Positions 63,570 to 64,000 of a stretch of DNA of 64,000 nucleotides are shown in pieces (position 1 is the stretch's first letter; every line of letters starts with the position of its first letter). Under the pieces are notes generated by a model. It did not search any database. It had not been told where the DNA came from and worked only from the letters and a program-made list of their open reading frames with translations. Source of the DNA: Ariolimax columbianus (taxonomy: Eukaryota; Mollusca; Gastropoda; Stylommatophora; Arionidae); the NCBI GenBank assembly GCA_036924085.1, contig JAVGWX010000007.1, positions 99,419,641 to 99,483,640 of the forward strand, read 5' to 3'. The position numbers and the translations under genes were made by a program.

Positions 63570-63795
63570 TTTTTTTTGCTTAGATGTTTGCCTCACTAGT
63601 TTCTACTGGCGGAGGCGCGCCATTTTCCACCCCAGACCGTAGTCCATTGGGCGATATCAGGACGCATAAACCAGTGCTCGGATGCATGCGTGCATCTGTA
63701 TGTACCTATGTTAGGTTTGTGCGCCATCAGAAGCAAGTCCAGCCAAAGTGCAATGGAAGGGCCTCACCTCGAGGGCATGTGTGAAAGTTGTGTAG
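63570..63795 (-). mobile_element. Short retro-repeat E227, second copy
   Basis: TTGCCTCACTAGTTTCTACT, GGCGGAGGCGCGCC, GGGCGATATCAGGACGCATA, GTATGTACCTATGTTAGGTT and GTGCGCC as in 30637-30863. The long poly-T at 63560-63575 is the poly-A tail of a minus-strand retro-insertion. Confidence 0.82.
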
Positions 63796-64000
63796 GAGTG
63801 TGACTGAAGGACAGAGTCAAATGAAACAGAGTGAGGTGAGAAGAGAGAGGAAGGAAAGAGTTGCCCCCAGGGTGAGACCTTCCATCACTCTATCTAGTGG
63901 CACGCAACTTAATCGCAGGGGCAGTAATAGAATTTGTCAGCTCAGGTAGGGAAAGTTCAAACTAAGGTCACGCACGATTTATAAAGCGGGGTTTTTATTA
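63796..64000. other. Window edge
   Basis: GA-rich patch at 63830-63860. Nothing else recognised. Confidence 0.3.

Overview
ORGANISM. This is nuclear DNA of an animal. It has spliced genes with GT/AG introns, several non-LTR retrotransposon families, an LTR retrotransposon, tRNA-derived SINEs and dozens of minisatellites. The small-subunit rRNA fragment at 10.5-11.7 kb reads like a lophotrochozoan, probably gastropod mollusc, 18S; I judged this by eye and ran no search. There is no bacterial-type operon, CRISPR array or phage.

GENES. The only confidently coding loci are two tandem cytochrome P450 genes of the CYP2-clan type, both on the minus strand. Gene A is complete in three exons: exon 1 at 52782-52972 (membrane anchor and proline hinge), exon 2 at 45318-45432, and exon 3 at 28817-29989 (I-helix, ExxR, PERF, heme loop). 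The splice phases agree and give 492 residues over about 24 kb. Gene B lies upstream in the same orientation: exon 2 at 60510-60624 and exon 3 at 58085-59257, with exon 1 beyond the window. Exons 2 and 3 have identical lengths in both genes (115 and 1173 nt), so this is a tandem duplication. Two small candidate exons, a coiled coil at 354-545 and a secretory leader at 9298-9402, are possible but unproven.

0-9 kb: a decayed LINE (LINE-A), three copies of an interspersed repeat ('R family'), one of them split by a solo LTR, and minisatellites. 9.8-12.6 kb: a broken rDNA unit in which the first two thirds of 18S is fused to the 3' end of 28S, with the junction repeated. 13-28 kb: mostly satellite-like DNA, with a LINE RNase H fragment and long 17-, 30-, 34- and 47-bp arrays. 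28.8-53 kb: P450 A, whose introns hold nested LINEs, a CR1-like element, an LTR retrotransposon inside a SINE inside a 30-bp minisatellite, and a LINE with an expanded internal minisatellite. 53-58 kb: minisatellites. 58-60.6 kb: P450 B. 60-64 kb: trinucleotide arrays, an R-family copy, a SINE, a CR1 fragment and a short retro-repeat.

MAIN POINTS. (1) The chimeric 18S/28S rDNA relic. (2) At least four minisatellites arose inside transposable elements by amplifying 33-45 bp of the element itself. (3) An LTR element with about 99% identical LTRs, a tRNA-His-type primer site and 4-bp target duplications, but no recognisable pol. (4) Complementary (GTA)n and (TAC)n arrays flanking exon 2 of P450 B. 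I see no evidence of a novel defence or metabolic system. The novelty is in genome structure.
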